This document shows positions 9,321 to 19,340 of a stretch of DNA of 64,000 nt, piece after piece. The first letter of the stretch is position 1; each line of letters begins with the position of its first letter. Under the pieces are notes generated by a model. That model was given only the letters and a program-made list of their open reading frames with translations, searched no databases and was not told where the DNA came from. Source of the DNA: Acholoe squamosa (taxonomy: Eukaryota; Annelida; Polychaeta; Phyllodocida; Polynoidae); contig OX439050.1 in the NCBI GenBank assembly GCA_949317995.1, forward strand, positions 54,189,777 through 54,253,776, written 5' to 3'. The position numbers were made by a program, and so were the translations under genes.

Positions 9321-12300
9321 ATGGCAGAAGAGGCCGTCCGCCTTGGCGGTGGTGCCGGTGCCAGCACCCCGCCAGAGTATGGAAGTGGTTCTCCCCAGAG
9401 TCCCACTTATACATACGACGATCAGCAATACGATGCTGATTGTGACCAGATGGATCAACAAATGAATGTTGATCAGTACTTCTCTGGAGTAGACGATAGC
9501 GACGTAGAATCGTTCTACGACGCATCCGACAACTCCAGACAAGTTAGTCCTGAACGCCGAGGCGTTCAACAACAAATTGATGTAGGTGAGCCTTACGTAG
9601 CCCCTCCATCCGAAGGTTTGAGTGGAGAACCGGCAGGAGCCCAGTCTCATGACAGGGCTCTGATGCCACCTCCCCCTCAACTGCCGCCCCGTCTTGGTGG
9701 GAGTACCTCATTCGGTGCTTTGGGACCTGCTTCTCCGGTTGACAGGCCAATGTACCTAGAGCTGCCCCTTCCAGACAGTCCAGAATGGCACGATGTAGCC
9801 GGTCCCTATGACGGACGGATGTTAGCAATTTCTGAGGAAATGCTGATACCCACCTGTTATGGGACGCCCAGAGAAGTTGATGAACGTGTTGTCAACGCAA
9901 TCTGGGAATGTGCTCATCCGCAATGGGCTAATACCTTTCCGGAGTCCTGGTTGATGGATTACCATCAGATGGCCAAAGGATTGGTAGTCCACTTATGGTT
10001 TCGTAAAGCCGTCTGGGACGCAGAAATGGCTTTCCGAAGGAATCCCTCTTATAGGCCTTCCTATGTGTCTGACAAAACGGGTTATACCGGTGTCAAGGCA
10101 GATGAGGTCTCTAGATATATAGATAGAGACCAGATCCTACTGTTAGGCACAGCGGATGAGTATGAAGCAGCAGGTAACGCTGTTGTGGATTACTGTCCAG
10201 GGGTCCCCATTACGTCTCAAACCATTGAGGCAGAAGAGGCCCGTATTGGTGTGTCTCCACTAGACAGACTCGGGGTAATACAAGACCTCGTAGTACGTCT
10301 ATTGGAGAGGCAGTATGCACTGGCGCATCCGGAGTTAGTACCCGGACCCGCACCCGTGCAAGTAACAGCCAAGATGGCCGATCGGATGGACCGTCTCATG
10401 TCTCCTGCTGAAGCTCCTACCTTGGGAGGCGCAGCAGTAGTACCTGAGAAGGCCCTGCCTGATGCAGATGCTTCCCTTAAAACTGCTCAGTCTACCCTTA
10501 CGACTGAGCAAGTAAAGGTGAAAGCAGCTGGTGGAAAGGGTAAAACAACCCCCACCAAAGGTAAGGGTAAAGGGAAGCGGTCAGGAACCGAACCCTCTAC
10601 CAGCACGAGTGTGGCCGACAGTACCCGAACCCGTCGGGTGTCCCCACGCTCGGCCAATAAGAAGGGCGCTAAGGCTTCGGATGTCTCCGGCAATGAGACG
10701 GACGCATCCGAGCCTGGCACTTCTACTAACGGCAGATCCCGCAGGAGGAATAAGAAGAGGGTTGACCAACGCAAACCTGAACCTATCGAGGTAGACGTTC
10801 AAGCTGATAATACAGAAGCTGAACCGGCTGTCCCAACCGTAAAAGTTGAGCTCGGTGTGCCAATCGTCAAGCTACATGACGTAATGGCCGATTTGAGTGG
10901 AGACGCTCAAGATGCTGCAGCCCAGGTTCTCGCGGGTCAACAACCCGTTGTGCAACCTGTGGATGTACCATCCGACCCGGAGGGAGAGGAGCCGGTTGAC
11001 CCAGTTGTGGATGCCACTCCGACTGACGAGCAAGAGGCTGCTATCTGGGCTAACGCCAATAGCAACTTTGCTGACTTCATTCCTCTACACAGGGGACACC
11101 TGAAGGGGAGTAAATCCGTATGGAGACTGCCCCCTCGGATCACCTGTGAGAGGCATGAGGATATGGAGGAGTGGCTTCGCAAGAAGCTCTCTGATAGAAA
11201 GCCGGCCAATATGTACTGGATCTATTGGGAATTCGTTAAGAATTCGCCCAATGGTCTGTACAATTATGACCAGAAGGGCAAGCTCAAGTTTGCTCTAGAT
11301 GAGTACTACGGGGAGGATCGTAAGGATTGTCCCTTCCAACGTTGTACTCAAAGTGAGGGTGAGGTCGAATTCTTCATCGAGAAAGACGCGTTCCTTCGTC
11401 ATCTCGTGCAGGTTCATATGCACCAGAGGCCGGAATATGTCTGCGACCGAGAGGTTGGCAAGAAATGTGCTAAATGCACAGGATGTGTCACCCCCCGACA
11501 CGGAGACATGGTCCGGCACTATGTGACTTCGCATGGAGAGGGCCTGGAGGCAGCCATAGATCGGGTGATGAAAATTCACTCCGAACTCTATGGTAACCTT
11601 AAGGGCCTCAATGCAGAGAAGTTGGCTTCCCTCACACCGAGTACGAAGCAGTTTGCGCCTACGGTTCCTGGTACTAACCAGAAACTAAAGGCTCGGTTTG
11701 CCCAGACTCCCGGGTCCGGCAAACTAGAGTACGCTCAGGAGGAGTACGATCTGTTGAACGAATGGAGGAGCAACAAGGCCCGCCGTCGTGGTGGGGCTTA
11801 TGTAACTCCATCCGGAGAACAGATCCGAAGCCGCAGGGATTACCGCCAGGGACCCTCCGCGGCAGATAGGAAGAGACAGGCGTCTCAATCTCCAAGCCGA
11901 GCCAGGTCACCACTGGAGGCGTTGGAGAGACAGACGAATGGGGGGAGGAAGAAGCCACATCTTCCATCCCCTACTGGAACTCCTTCCCATTATGAGCGAG
12001 CACCAACTCCACTAGGTGCACAGAACCCGACATTCTTTGGTGTCAGTGGACCGAGTGGCCAGTCCGCCCGGAAACACGCGCCTTTGAATGTCAAAGACCC
12101 GAAGCAGTACCCTGCTATGGGCCCACCCGGACCAGAGATGCAAATCTTTGATCAGTACGGGAGGGTCAAGCAGGAACTGCCGACAGTAGGAGGTCAAGCT
12201 CCCCGACCTACAATGAGTGCTGTGGTGAGACAACGTCCACCCGCACCATTGTTGACGGCCAAAGACCTTAGAAGGGAATTGTCGCGGTTACCCCTAGCTC

Positions 12301-13010
12301 AGGGATTACCAAACCAAGGCCCTTCTTCGACCACTGCTAGTGCGGCTACTACTGCGGTTGCTTCTTCGCACACGCAGGTAGCTGTCACTGCGAGTGGGTC
12401 TGGAGCACAGCCGAAGCCTCAGGGTCAGGTACCCCCACCTGGTGCTGTGGTTCATCGGCCTAAGCTGATCCAGACAGTGGAGACCTTCTTCAAGAAGGAG
12501 GACAAATTGTCTTGCAATATTCAGAGCAAGCAGTTTGAGACGTTACAGCACCATCTGGAAAACCTCCACCTGGATATGTATCGTCGGACCGTGTCGAGCA
12601 CTCTCCAGTGCATTGACGCGATCCAGAAGTCAGAGATCAACCGGATCTCGACTCAGATAAAGGCGGATGTTGCCAAAGATAAGCAGGAAGCTGCTAATCT
12701 GCGGCAGGAGGCCCTATCCGAGAAGGAAACAGCTTCTCAGATGCTCAACCTAGAACGAGCAACGAACATGAAGAACCAGCAAAAGTTCTTCAAGGTTTTC
12801 GGAGTTATCATGGATAACTGGGACGGCACACCTGAGCATGCTTTGAACCTGTTCGAGGCACGCCAAAAGGTGAAACTAACACCTGCTGTCCCCGCATTGG
12901 CACCTACGGATGGAACCGGTGTGGACCCCCCGTTCAGCCACAGGCTCAACAAACGGGCCCAAACCAGCCACCGGAGGAGAACATGGAACAGTAAAAAAAC
13001 TGTTGCATGA
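9321..13010 (+). CDS. extra third ORF: zinc-finger and coiled-coil protein, function unknown
   Basis: The intact 1,229-codon ORF lies between integrase and the 3' LTR, the env position. I chose ATG 9321; the frame is open to 9285 only through a TTG. Residues 1-150 are acidic and Pro-rich. About 150-360 is a predicted folded part rich in Trp and Tyr. About 380-500 is basic Lys/Arg/Ser-rich, like a nuclear-localisation segment. About 600-660 is conserved-looking (MYWIYWEF). Two C2H2-like fingers follow: C670-X4-C675 with H694/H699, and a Cys-rich C716-C719-C722 with H733/H738. Another Arg/Ser-rich stretch precedes a C-terminal helical coiled coil at about 1060-1190. There is no signal peptide, membrane segment or glycoprotein pattern, so it is not an envelope protein. 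A nucleic-acid-binding or chromatin role is inference; I recognise no named family. Confidence 0.85.
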   Translation: MAEEAVRLGGGAGASTPPEYGSGSPQSPTYTYDDQQYDADCDQMDQQMNVDQYFSGVDDSDVESFYDASDNSRQVSPERRGVQQQIDVGEPYVAPPSEGLSGEPAGAQSHDRALMPPPPQLPPRLGGSTSFGALGPASPVDRPMYLELPLPDSPEWHDVAGPYDGRMLAISEEMLIPTCYGTPREVDERVVNAIWECAHPQWANTFPESWLMDYHQMAKGLVVHLWFRKAVWDAEMAFRRNPSYRPSYVSDKTGYTGVKADEVSRYIDRDQILLLGTADEYEAAGNAVVDYCPGVPITSQTIEAEEARIGVSPLDRLGVIQDLVVRLLERQYALAHPELVPGPAPVQVTAKMADRMDRLMSPAEAPTLGGAAVVPEKALPDADASLKTAQSTLTTEQVKVKAAGGKGKTTPTKGKGKGKRSGTEPSTSTSVADSTRTRRVSPRSANKKGAKASDVSGNETDASEPGTSTNGRSRRRNKKRVDQRKPEPIEVDVQADNTEAEPAVPTVKVELGVPIVKLHDVMADLSGDAQDAAAQVLAGQQPVVQPVDVPSDPEGEEPVDPVVDATPTDEQEAAIWANANSNFADFIPLHRGHLKGSKSVWRLPPRITCERHEDMEEWLRKKLSDRKPANMYWIYWEFVKNSPNGLYNYDQKGKLKFALDEYYGEDRKDCPFQRCTQSEGEVEFFIEKDAFLRHLVQVHMHQRPEYVCDREVGKKCAKCTGCVTPRHGDMVRHYVTSHGEGLEAAIDRVMKIHSELYGNLKGLNAEKLASLTPSTKQFAPTVPGTNQKLKARFAQTPGSGKLEYAQEEYDLLNEWRSNKARRRGGAYVTPSGEQIRSRRDYRQGPSAADRKRQASQSPSRARSPLEALERQTNGGRKKPHLPSPTGTPSHYERAPTPLGAQNPTFFGVSGPSGQSARKHAPLNVKDPKQYPAMGPPGPEMQIFDQYGRVKQELPTVGGQAPRPTMSAVVRQRPPAPLLTAKDLRRELSRLPLAQGLPNQGPSSTTASAATTAVASSHTQVAVTASGSGAQPKPQGQVPPPGAVVHRPKLIQTVETFFKKEDKLSCNIQSKQFETLQHHLENLHLDMYRRTVSSTLQCIDAIQKSEINRISTQIKADVAKDKQEAANLRQEALSEKETASQMLNLERATNMKNQQKFFKVFGVIMDNWDGTPEHALNLFEARQKVKLTPAVPALAPTDGTGVDPPFSHRLNKRAQTSHRRRTWNSKKTVA

Positions 13011-14355
13011 AGATCGGACATAATTGTGTGTCCCGGGGTGCTATTTCCTATGTATTGTTGGATAAGAAACCATTTTTTATCCAACCCGTATTGATTCGGG
13101 TACCAAGCTGTACCCTAATCCGGAAACTGAAAACAGAAAAAAAAAAACAAACAAGTCACTCTGGAGGAGGAGTACGAATGCTGTAAACACCATAATGACT
13201 GTGCCTATTATAAAATCATGGACAATTTACACTAATATGGACTTTTGAACTACAAACCGGATTTACTACTACACCACTACTATTTGTTAGCTAGCACTAC
13301 AGGCATCAGGGTTTAGCTACGCCCATAAAGTCCATCAACAGTCTACAACTGGATCTACTATTACCTCCAGTTAGCTAGCACTACAGGCATCAGGGTTTAG
13401 CTACGCCCATAAAGTCCATCAACAGTCTACAACTGGATCTACTATTACCTCCAGTTAGCTAGCACTACAGGCATCAGGGTTTAGCTACACCCACCAACAA
13501 GTTTTACTATAGCACTTCAGGCATCAGGGTTCAGCTCGCCCATACCAAGCCATCAGCAGCATCCGACTCCTGTTACATCCTCCAATCATGAAAACAAGTA
13601 ACTTTGTTGATAATATTATATTGTGTGTAAAATTGTATTTATAACTATATAATATCTTTTATAAAGATATATTATTATATAAGGGTACCTATAAATATAC
13701 TGGATCTGCGAATCCTAAAAATTGTTTAAGGTAATCCTAGACCTATAACTGTCTAGATAGGTCATTCTTGGTCTCAATATATTAAGAGACTATATTTCTT
13801 CTGTAACTTGTAAATATAAAACACTAAGGTATAAACTGAGCTGCGTCTCAAAAGCATAAATATTTTTTCCATAAAATAAGAGAAGGTCCAACGGATTTCT
13901 CTAAACTTAGTATTGTATTACTCAGGTTAATACCTAATTGTGTTCATATAGTATCAGATTAATGGTTCATATCTGATCATTAATATTTATTTCACTCTGT
14001 AAAGTGGACAGAGCTGTTAATTTAAAAAGTCGAAATTTTTTTTTTTTTTTTCCCGGGTTCAATAACCGTAATACGATCATTATTTACAACCACCAGTCCT
14101 TTTCAGGACCCTACTGTTGTCAAAACGTTACTATAAATCTGTGATAATTGTATATTTATCATTTAACCTACTGATGGAAATGACATGAACGACGCTCGAT
14201 GCTATTATTGTATAATTTTTCAGAAATAGGATAGTCTTATACTATAGCCTATTTCACATCGAGCAAGTGTAATTAATACCCCTTTTTAGTATTGTAAACA
14301 ATCACTTACTAGGTTATTAATACACTGCGGTTTAATTACCCCCAAGTTATTGTCT
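13011..14355 (+). other. 3' non-coding region of the gypsy element
   Basis: This unusually long (1.35 kb) AT-rich untranslated region contains the 84-bp tandem repeats (13287-13560), an A-tract at 13136-13147 and a T-tract at about 14037-14051. No ORF is supported. Such long 3' tails are uncommon in short gypsy elements. Confidence 0.6.
13287..13560 (+). repeat. 84-bp tandem repeat in the element's 3' region
   Basis: Units starting TTAGCTAGCACTACAGGCAT occur at 13287, 13371 and 13455, exactly 84 bp apart. The third is partial, followed by a degenerate copy (CACTTCAGGCATCAGGGTTC at 13516). The first two are essentially identical, so the duplication is recent. Confidence 0.9.
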
Positions 14356-14363
14356 AAGGGGGG
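14356..14363 (+). other. polypurine tract
   Basis: AAGGGGGG followed by CAG lies directly before the 3' LTR and would prime plus-strand DNA synthesis. Confidence 0.75.
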
Positions 14364-14366
14364 CAG

Positions 14367-14784
14367 TGTAGGGGTATGGTATTTTACACTTTAACGTTCA
14401 TGCACCCGTGAGACTCAGACCTAGGTCCTTCGGGTGTGGTGGGGGAATCCGGATGGCAGGTGGCAGCACCTGCCTCTGGGTTCGTATCCACTACACCAGG
14501 GGGCCTACCACTCGTCCGCCACACGTCACGTGGCCGGTCTGAGTTTCGCGGGCTTTTCCCCTATATAAGGCTGGTCCTAGCCCTAGGTTCCTCAGTAGTG
14601 GTTTACCCACTGCTCAACCAGGTTGTTACCCGAAGGGGTAACCGAATGCCCTAGCAGCATGTAGTCCTCTGAGGCTGTGATCGTATGTAACGCAAGCTAT
14701 AAAATAAAAGCTCGGTTGCCTACCCGGAAACTTTTCTCTCTCTTCGTTATGATTTAATCTAACTTAACGAGACGAACCATTACA
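14367..14784 (+). repeat. 3' LTR
   Basis: This is the second 418-bp copy, differing from the 5' LTR at two positions by eye. It has the same TATA box (14562) and AATAAA (14703). Confidence 0.95.
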
Positions 14785-17304
14785 AACGTTTGTGTCTACT
14801 GACCAAATACCCTCGCGAGAAATATTGATATGTGTTTATTGTGTATTGGCTTCTATATTAAACAGAGGTGTTTGTAAATCGACAAATTTAGCAGCTCGGA
14901 GATTTTAATGTTAATAGCAGAGCACGAACAGTCCCAACTTTAAGAAATTAAAAACTTATTTACGTAGAAGTGGATTAAGGTATTATAGTACACCCCCTAC
15001 ATATTATAATACTTATGGTAAATCTACTCTTGATCATGTTTATACAAATTGCAATTGTGATTATAAACTCGGACTGATAAATGAGATAATTGGAGATGAC
15101 GTACCTGTTTACATTGTGCGAAAGAAAATCAAATTGTTACCAAAAGAAGTATTGAATATAAGGGGTCAGTCCTTTAGGGGATATTATGTTAAACATCTAC
15201 ATGAATAGTTAGACGCTCAAAATCTACATAACATTGTTAATACCATTAATGCAGATGCCTTGTATAGTGAATTATTTTCGTTGCTGAATGCGTTTCATCC
15301 AGTGAAGGTTTTTAAATGTAGAATTCGTGGTCTACATTTCGATGCTGAGATACATGCACTGTCTCGCCAGAAATCTAAGCATCTGTCCAAATCCAGAAAA
15401 ATAACACGTGGTATTATAAATACACATATTGTAAGGGCTAAGTAATTAGCCGATGAAATTTAATACAAATTGCATGTTAAAATGAGAAAACTGGTCTTGG
15501 AAAAATTGGACCAACATTATGGTGACCCACATGCCTTCTGGAAAGCTTTGAATTAAATCTGGAATGGATCAAGTGTAAGTAACACTATAAAATTGTAATA
15601 CCTGACCACTCCCCAGCAGATTATATAAATTAATGAGTATTATGACTCTATAGGGGAAGTCTTGGCCAGCAAATTTACAAATGCTGATATGTCCATTGAC
15701 GATACATTCAATCAGGTGAACAGCATATTGCTTTTGAAGGAGATTCTGATGTCACTAAAGAAGTACACCAGTTAAAAACACATAAAAGTTCCGGTATACC
15801 CGATATAAGAACCTCCATCATAAAGGGTTATCTATTGTATAAACTACAGTTACTGAAAAAATTGTTAACCTGTCATTTGAGAGTGAGAATGTGGCAAAAC
15901 CTCTTAAAGTGGGTAGTGTAGTGCCTCTACCAAAGAGTGGCTCACTACAGCTAGTGTGTAACTGGGGATCTATAAGCTTATTAAATGTGTTTTTTTCTAA
16001 AATGTGTAAAAAATTTGTACACCGGCAATCAATGGACCATTTGATAAGAAACAATGTAATCAATGAAAATCAGTTTGGTTACATGATGGGGCGCTCCACT
16101 AGTGACGCAACTTATAGATTAATCCAAGAACTTTTTGATGCTAGAAATTTAGGTAAAATGTTTACTACAGTGTTTTTATATCTAAAATAAGCCTTTGATA
16201 GTGTAGAGGCAGTAATTCCCCGTACTTGGTGAAGATACCGAGTGGTCCCGCCTCGCGAGGGGGATCTCTAGAGAGCTCGGTACCAGGTAATCACTGCCCC
16301 CTAGTGTGTGTATCATACCGATCCACGTGTAGTTGGAAGGACAGGCCAGAGGAAGTAGCTTAGGGGTAGAGCTTCCGCTTCGAGTTGGAGGGTCCCGGGT
16401 TCGAGTCCCCGTTTCTCCATGACATTTTCCGCTGACCACTACATTACCAGTTTTGGGCCCCCTGTTGTTTATTATCTACTTTAATGATATTGTTGCAAAT
16501 ATTGTAACAGTCATTATTTTTTATATTCCGATGATTTAGCTATTGTGATACACGGCATGTGTCGAAATATAATGTCCAACCTTGTTAATCTAGACCTAAC
16601 GTGCATGTATCAGTGGTGTGCCTTGAATAAGTTAACTGTCAAGTGTGCCAAAACAAAGAATTTATGGTGTTATCCTATAAGAAAACCTCCTGTCCTTGAA
16701 AACTGTAATATTAGTTTAGTAAATGTAGTGTTCGATATAGTACCTCGCTTTAATTACCTAGGTGTTGTGATTGATAGTGACTTAAACTTTAAAGACCATT
16801 GCAATAAGGTAAAATCAATGATCAGAAGTAAACACAATCATTTGTGCAATATTTGTAAATATTTAAATAGAGAGGTCTCGTTGAAATTGTATAAACAATC
16901 AGTGTACATTTTTTTATTATTGTTGTTTCATAATAGATAGTGGACTTGATGGTGCTATCAAGAGCATGGAAGTCCTACAAAATAATTGTTTGAGAGTGTG
17001 TTTGAATATTGTTCATGCTCAGGACATGCATATAAAGGATTTACATCACTTAGCCAATGTATGTGATCTCCAAGACAGGTGTAATAACTTTTTGTTATGT
17101 GACATGTACAAATCATCTCTTAAAAATGATAACTTGGTTGTACCCGTGAGTAACTTGAGAAGTGCTCTTAAGTTAAAATTCTGTGTGAGCCACCCATATT
17201 ATGAGATCTACAGAACAAGCCCACTGTACCATGGGAGTACCTTCTCAGTGTATGCATTCCTAACAGTCCAATATGTCGACAGTATGCACGTCATACTTGT
17301 GTGA
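14785..17304 (+). pseudogene. LINE ORF2 remnant: endonuclease end, reverse transcriptase, C-terminal part
   Basis: This is the right-hand part of the LINE cut by the gypsy element. In broken frames one can read endonuclease GDFNVN (14898-14915) and KSTLDHVYTN (about 15013-15045). RT follows with GSVVPLPKSG (near 15912), NQFGYMMGRST (near 16069), an AFDSV-like motif A (near 16190), VLGPLLF (near 16452) and YSDD (16524-16535). C-terminal sequence runs to about 17304. Motif content fits the CR1/L2/Jockey group. Stops and frameshifts are frequent, so it is long dead and older than the gypsy insertion. Between motif A and VLGPLLF about 75 expected residues are missing and the 16203-16442 element sits there instead. 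Confidence 0.75.
16203..16442 (+). mobile_element. short inverted-repeat element carrying a tRNA-like sequence, copy 1
   Basis: The ends are imperfect inverted repeats (GTAGAGG-CAGT / GTAGTGGTCAG). The internal order is a hairpin (about 16207-16305, GGCAGTAATTCCCC against GGTAATCACTGCCCC), a spacer, then a tRNA-like module (about 16348-16420) with box A-like TAGCTTAGGGGTAGAGC and box B-like GGTTCGAGTCC. An inverted second copy at 17346-17566 has the same order. Normal tRNA-SINEs have the tRNA head first; here it lies at the far end. No target duplication is seen at this copy. Confidence 0.6.
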
Positions 17305-17345
17305 TGCGTACTTTGGTATATCCAAAAGACTTAGTTCATATATCA

Positions 17346-17566
17346 GTAGAGGTCAGTGAAAATGTTCTTGGAGAAACCGGGACTCGAACCCGGGGCCCTC
17401 CAACTTCGAAGCGGCTGCTCTTCCTCTGAGCTACTTCCCCTGGCCTGACATTTCCACCTTCCATCCACACCTGGATCCGTATGATACACACTAGGGGGGG
17501 GCAGTGATTACCCGGAGACCCGCCCCTGGGGGTCTGCCACCGAGTACAGGGAAATACTGCCCCTAC
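17346..17566 (-). mobile_element. short inverted-repeat element carrying a tRNA-like sequence, copy 2
   Basis: This is the inverted copy of the 16203-16442 element. Ends are GTAGAGGTCAGT at 17346 and, reading inward from 17566, GTAGGGGCAGT; flanks ATATCA / ATATCT could be a target duplication. The minus-strand tRNA-like module (about 17374-17446) has a seven-pair acceptor stem (GGGGAAG with TTTCTCC, including wobbles), D arm GCTC..GAGC and a perfect T arm CCGGG-TTCGAGT-CCCGG. The anticodon arm is poorly paired, so a working tRNA is unlikely. Confidence 0.6.
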
Positions 17567-17749
17567 ATATCTATCACCAGGTGGCCACACAGGTCCACCC
17601 TTGTATGTACTACTACCAGTGATTCCTACGCTGTAAAGAGTTATGTCAATTTTATTTCTGGTTTGTTCTTAACACTATTGAATAAAGGGCCTCCTTATTT
17701 GTTTATCAAGGGTCAAAAGTTAACACTCGTCTACGTTGTTTTTCTGAAT

Positions 17750-19340
17750 ATAGAACCTTACATGTTGCTTGTATTGAGTAGCTGTCTGCATCTGGAAGCT
17801 CTTTTATATTCTTGTTATTTTATGTCACAGCTCTTTATTACATCCCTTACCAAATCTACTACTGCTCATCCTGAATATATTGCAATACTCTTCCTCTAAC
17901 AAGATATGGCTCACTATTTGCCCTCAATGATGTGTTTGCCATTTTAGCAGGATTGCGTTAGCAGGAAGTGTGCCAGTTAGCAAAGTGAATCAGCTAAACA
18001 GATTTCTGTCTATCAGAGGAGGATCCAATATTTATTCCTTTTGATGCTGGAAGGAATTTTTTTCCCAAGAGGGTACAACTAGACCCCTTTAAATAGTGCT
18101 TTAATGTCATTACAGCCATGGTCACTGGTGATTGCACTGGTAACTGCCATACCAAACCCGGAGTAATTACTCATCTGAGTGTTACCAGTAGAGAGCAGTT
18201 GTAGCGCCTTGCCTACAATCACCTTTTTTTATTTTTATATCAAATTGTAGTGACTCTTTTCAGTCATACCATGATGAGAAATGTCTTCCAGAACAAGATA
18301 TTGGGGTCGGGCTGCTGAGACACATCCCTTTTTTTACACCTCTTTCCTACCTTTCTATGCAGTGATTGTAGTAATGTTTCTGAATTTGTTGTCCATCAGT
18401 CCTTTCACTACATTTTACATTCTCCATAATAATCTGATGATATGTTGATACAGTCCTTGAGTTCTGATTTCCCAAATGCTAATACAGTTATGAACATAAA
18501 AGTTTATCTATAATCTTGACATAAGGACTGATGAAATGCATGCCAGCCCTCAAATTTAATTGCCCATGCCATCAGTGTAAAATAAACTTACAAGGAGCTT
18601 AGTCCAAAAAGTTGGCAATGAAAAAGGCTTTTTTGAAACAGTATTTACTACATTTTGAAAGCAATTCCCTTCTTTGCAATACTGCGTCAACTTCTTTTTA
18701 GAGAGTACCCATTAAAGAAGCAGAGGAAATGTTTGAATAGGTTTTCAGCTGATCTTCACAAAATTAAAAATGCCTTTGTTAAAAGGGCCATAGGTGAATG
18801 GAGATTAATCAATAGTGGGAAGCCTCTTCTTATTTCACAATTCCTTTGGATGTTAATCAATTCAGTACACATGGTTAGTGTAACATTTGGAGCTGGGTCC
18901 ATAATCGATTGCAATATATACAGGGAGAGGTTCAATGAATATACAAGTTGTCATGACCTTTTGTTAGATTTCTACTTCGACTTCAAATGTGGGGATGGTT
19001 TTCTTTAAAATCAACATGCCTTTTGATAAAAGCAGTCTTTAGAAAAGGTAACATGCTTATCACACTTTTACTTTATGAAATACAAGCTTGCTCAGACTAG
19101 ACTCGGAGTGTCTGCAGAATTTCTATCTTACATGTTGCATTCTTCATCTTTACATATTCAACCCCTCAAGGAAGAGGTGACCACTTCAGGTTTTGTATTT
19201 AAAATGATAAAAAAAAGCAAAATCAAAGAATGGAATAATACCACACTTTCAGATATAATGTAGTTAGATGGTTTTAAAGGATAATACACAGAGATTTTTC
19301 ACACTTTACCTAGAGCTATAAGGGGCAGGGTTTATGGTCT
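17750..19340. repeat. diverged duplicated non-coding segment, copy 1
   Basis: This stretch aligns in order, with many substitutions and small indels, to 22500-22650 plus 24470-28260. Examples are GAATCAGCTAAACAG (17988 and 24609) and GAAGCAGTATTTA-like sequence near 18640 and 27352. Short ORFs in it (such as 18655-19008) are not preserved in the other copy, so I regard it as non-coding. Confidence 0.6.

Larger units (their letters stand above)
1333..14784 (+). mobile_element. Ty3/gypsy LTR retrotransposon, 13.45 kb, young, with an extra ORF
   Basis: The element is bounded by two 418-bp LTRs (TGT...ACA ends) with a primer-binding site one base after the 5' LTR and a purine tract AAGGGGGG at 14356-14363 just before the 3' LTR. 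Internal order is gag, then pol in the order protease, RT, RNase H, integrase (the Ty3/gypsy order), then an unusual third ORF. I see two LTR differences (1516 T versus 14550 G, and 1736 T versus 14770 C), about 0.5%, so the insertion is recent. Flanks AAAG (1329-1332) and AACG (14785-14788) could be a 4-bp target duplication with one mismatch. At 13.45 kb it is far longer than the usual 5-7 kb. It sits inside an older LINE. Confidence 0.95.

Noticed and set aside
9321-13010. Third ORF as an envelope gene
   Set aside because: No signal peptide, transmembrane helix, furin site or glycosylation-rich ectodomain; the composition is nuclear/nucleic-acid-binding in character.
16348-16420. Functional tRNA gene (and the minus-strand copy at 17374-17446)
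   Set aside because: Acceptor, D and T arms look right but the anticodon arm does not form a normal five-pair stem with a seven-base loop, and both copies sit in a repeated element.
18655-19008. 117-codon ORF as a host gene
   Set aside because: The diverged duplicate near 27360-27620 does not keep this frame, and the protein has no recognisable domain.
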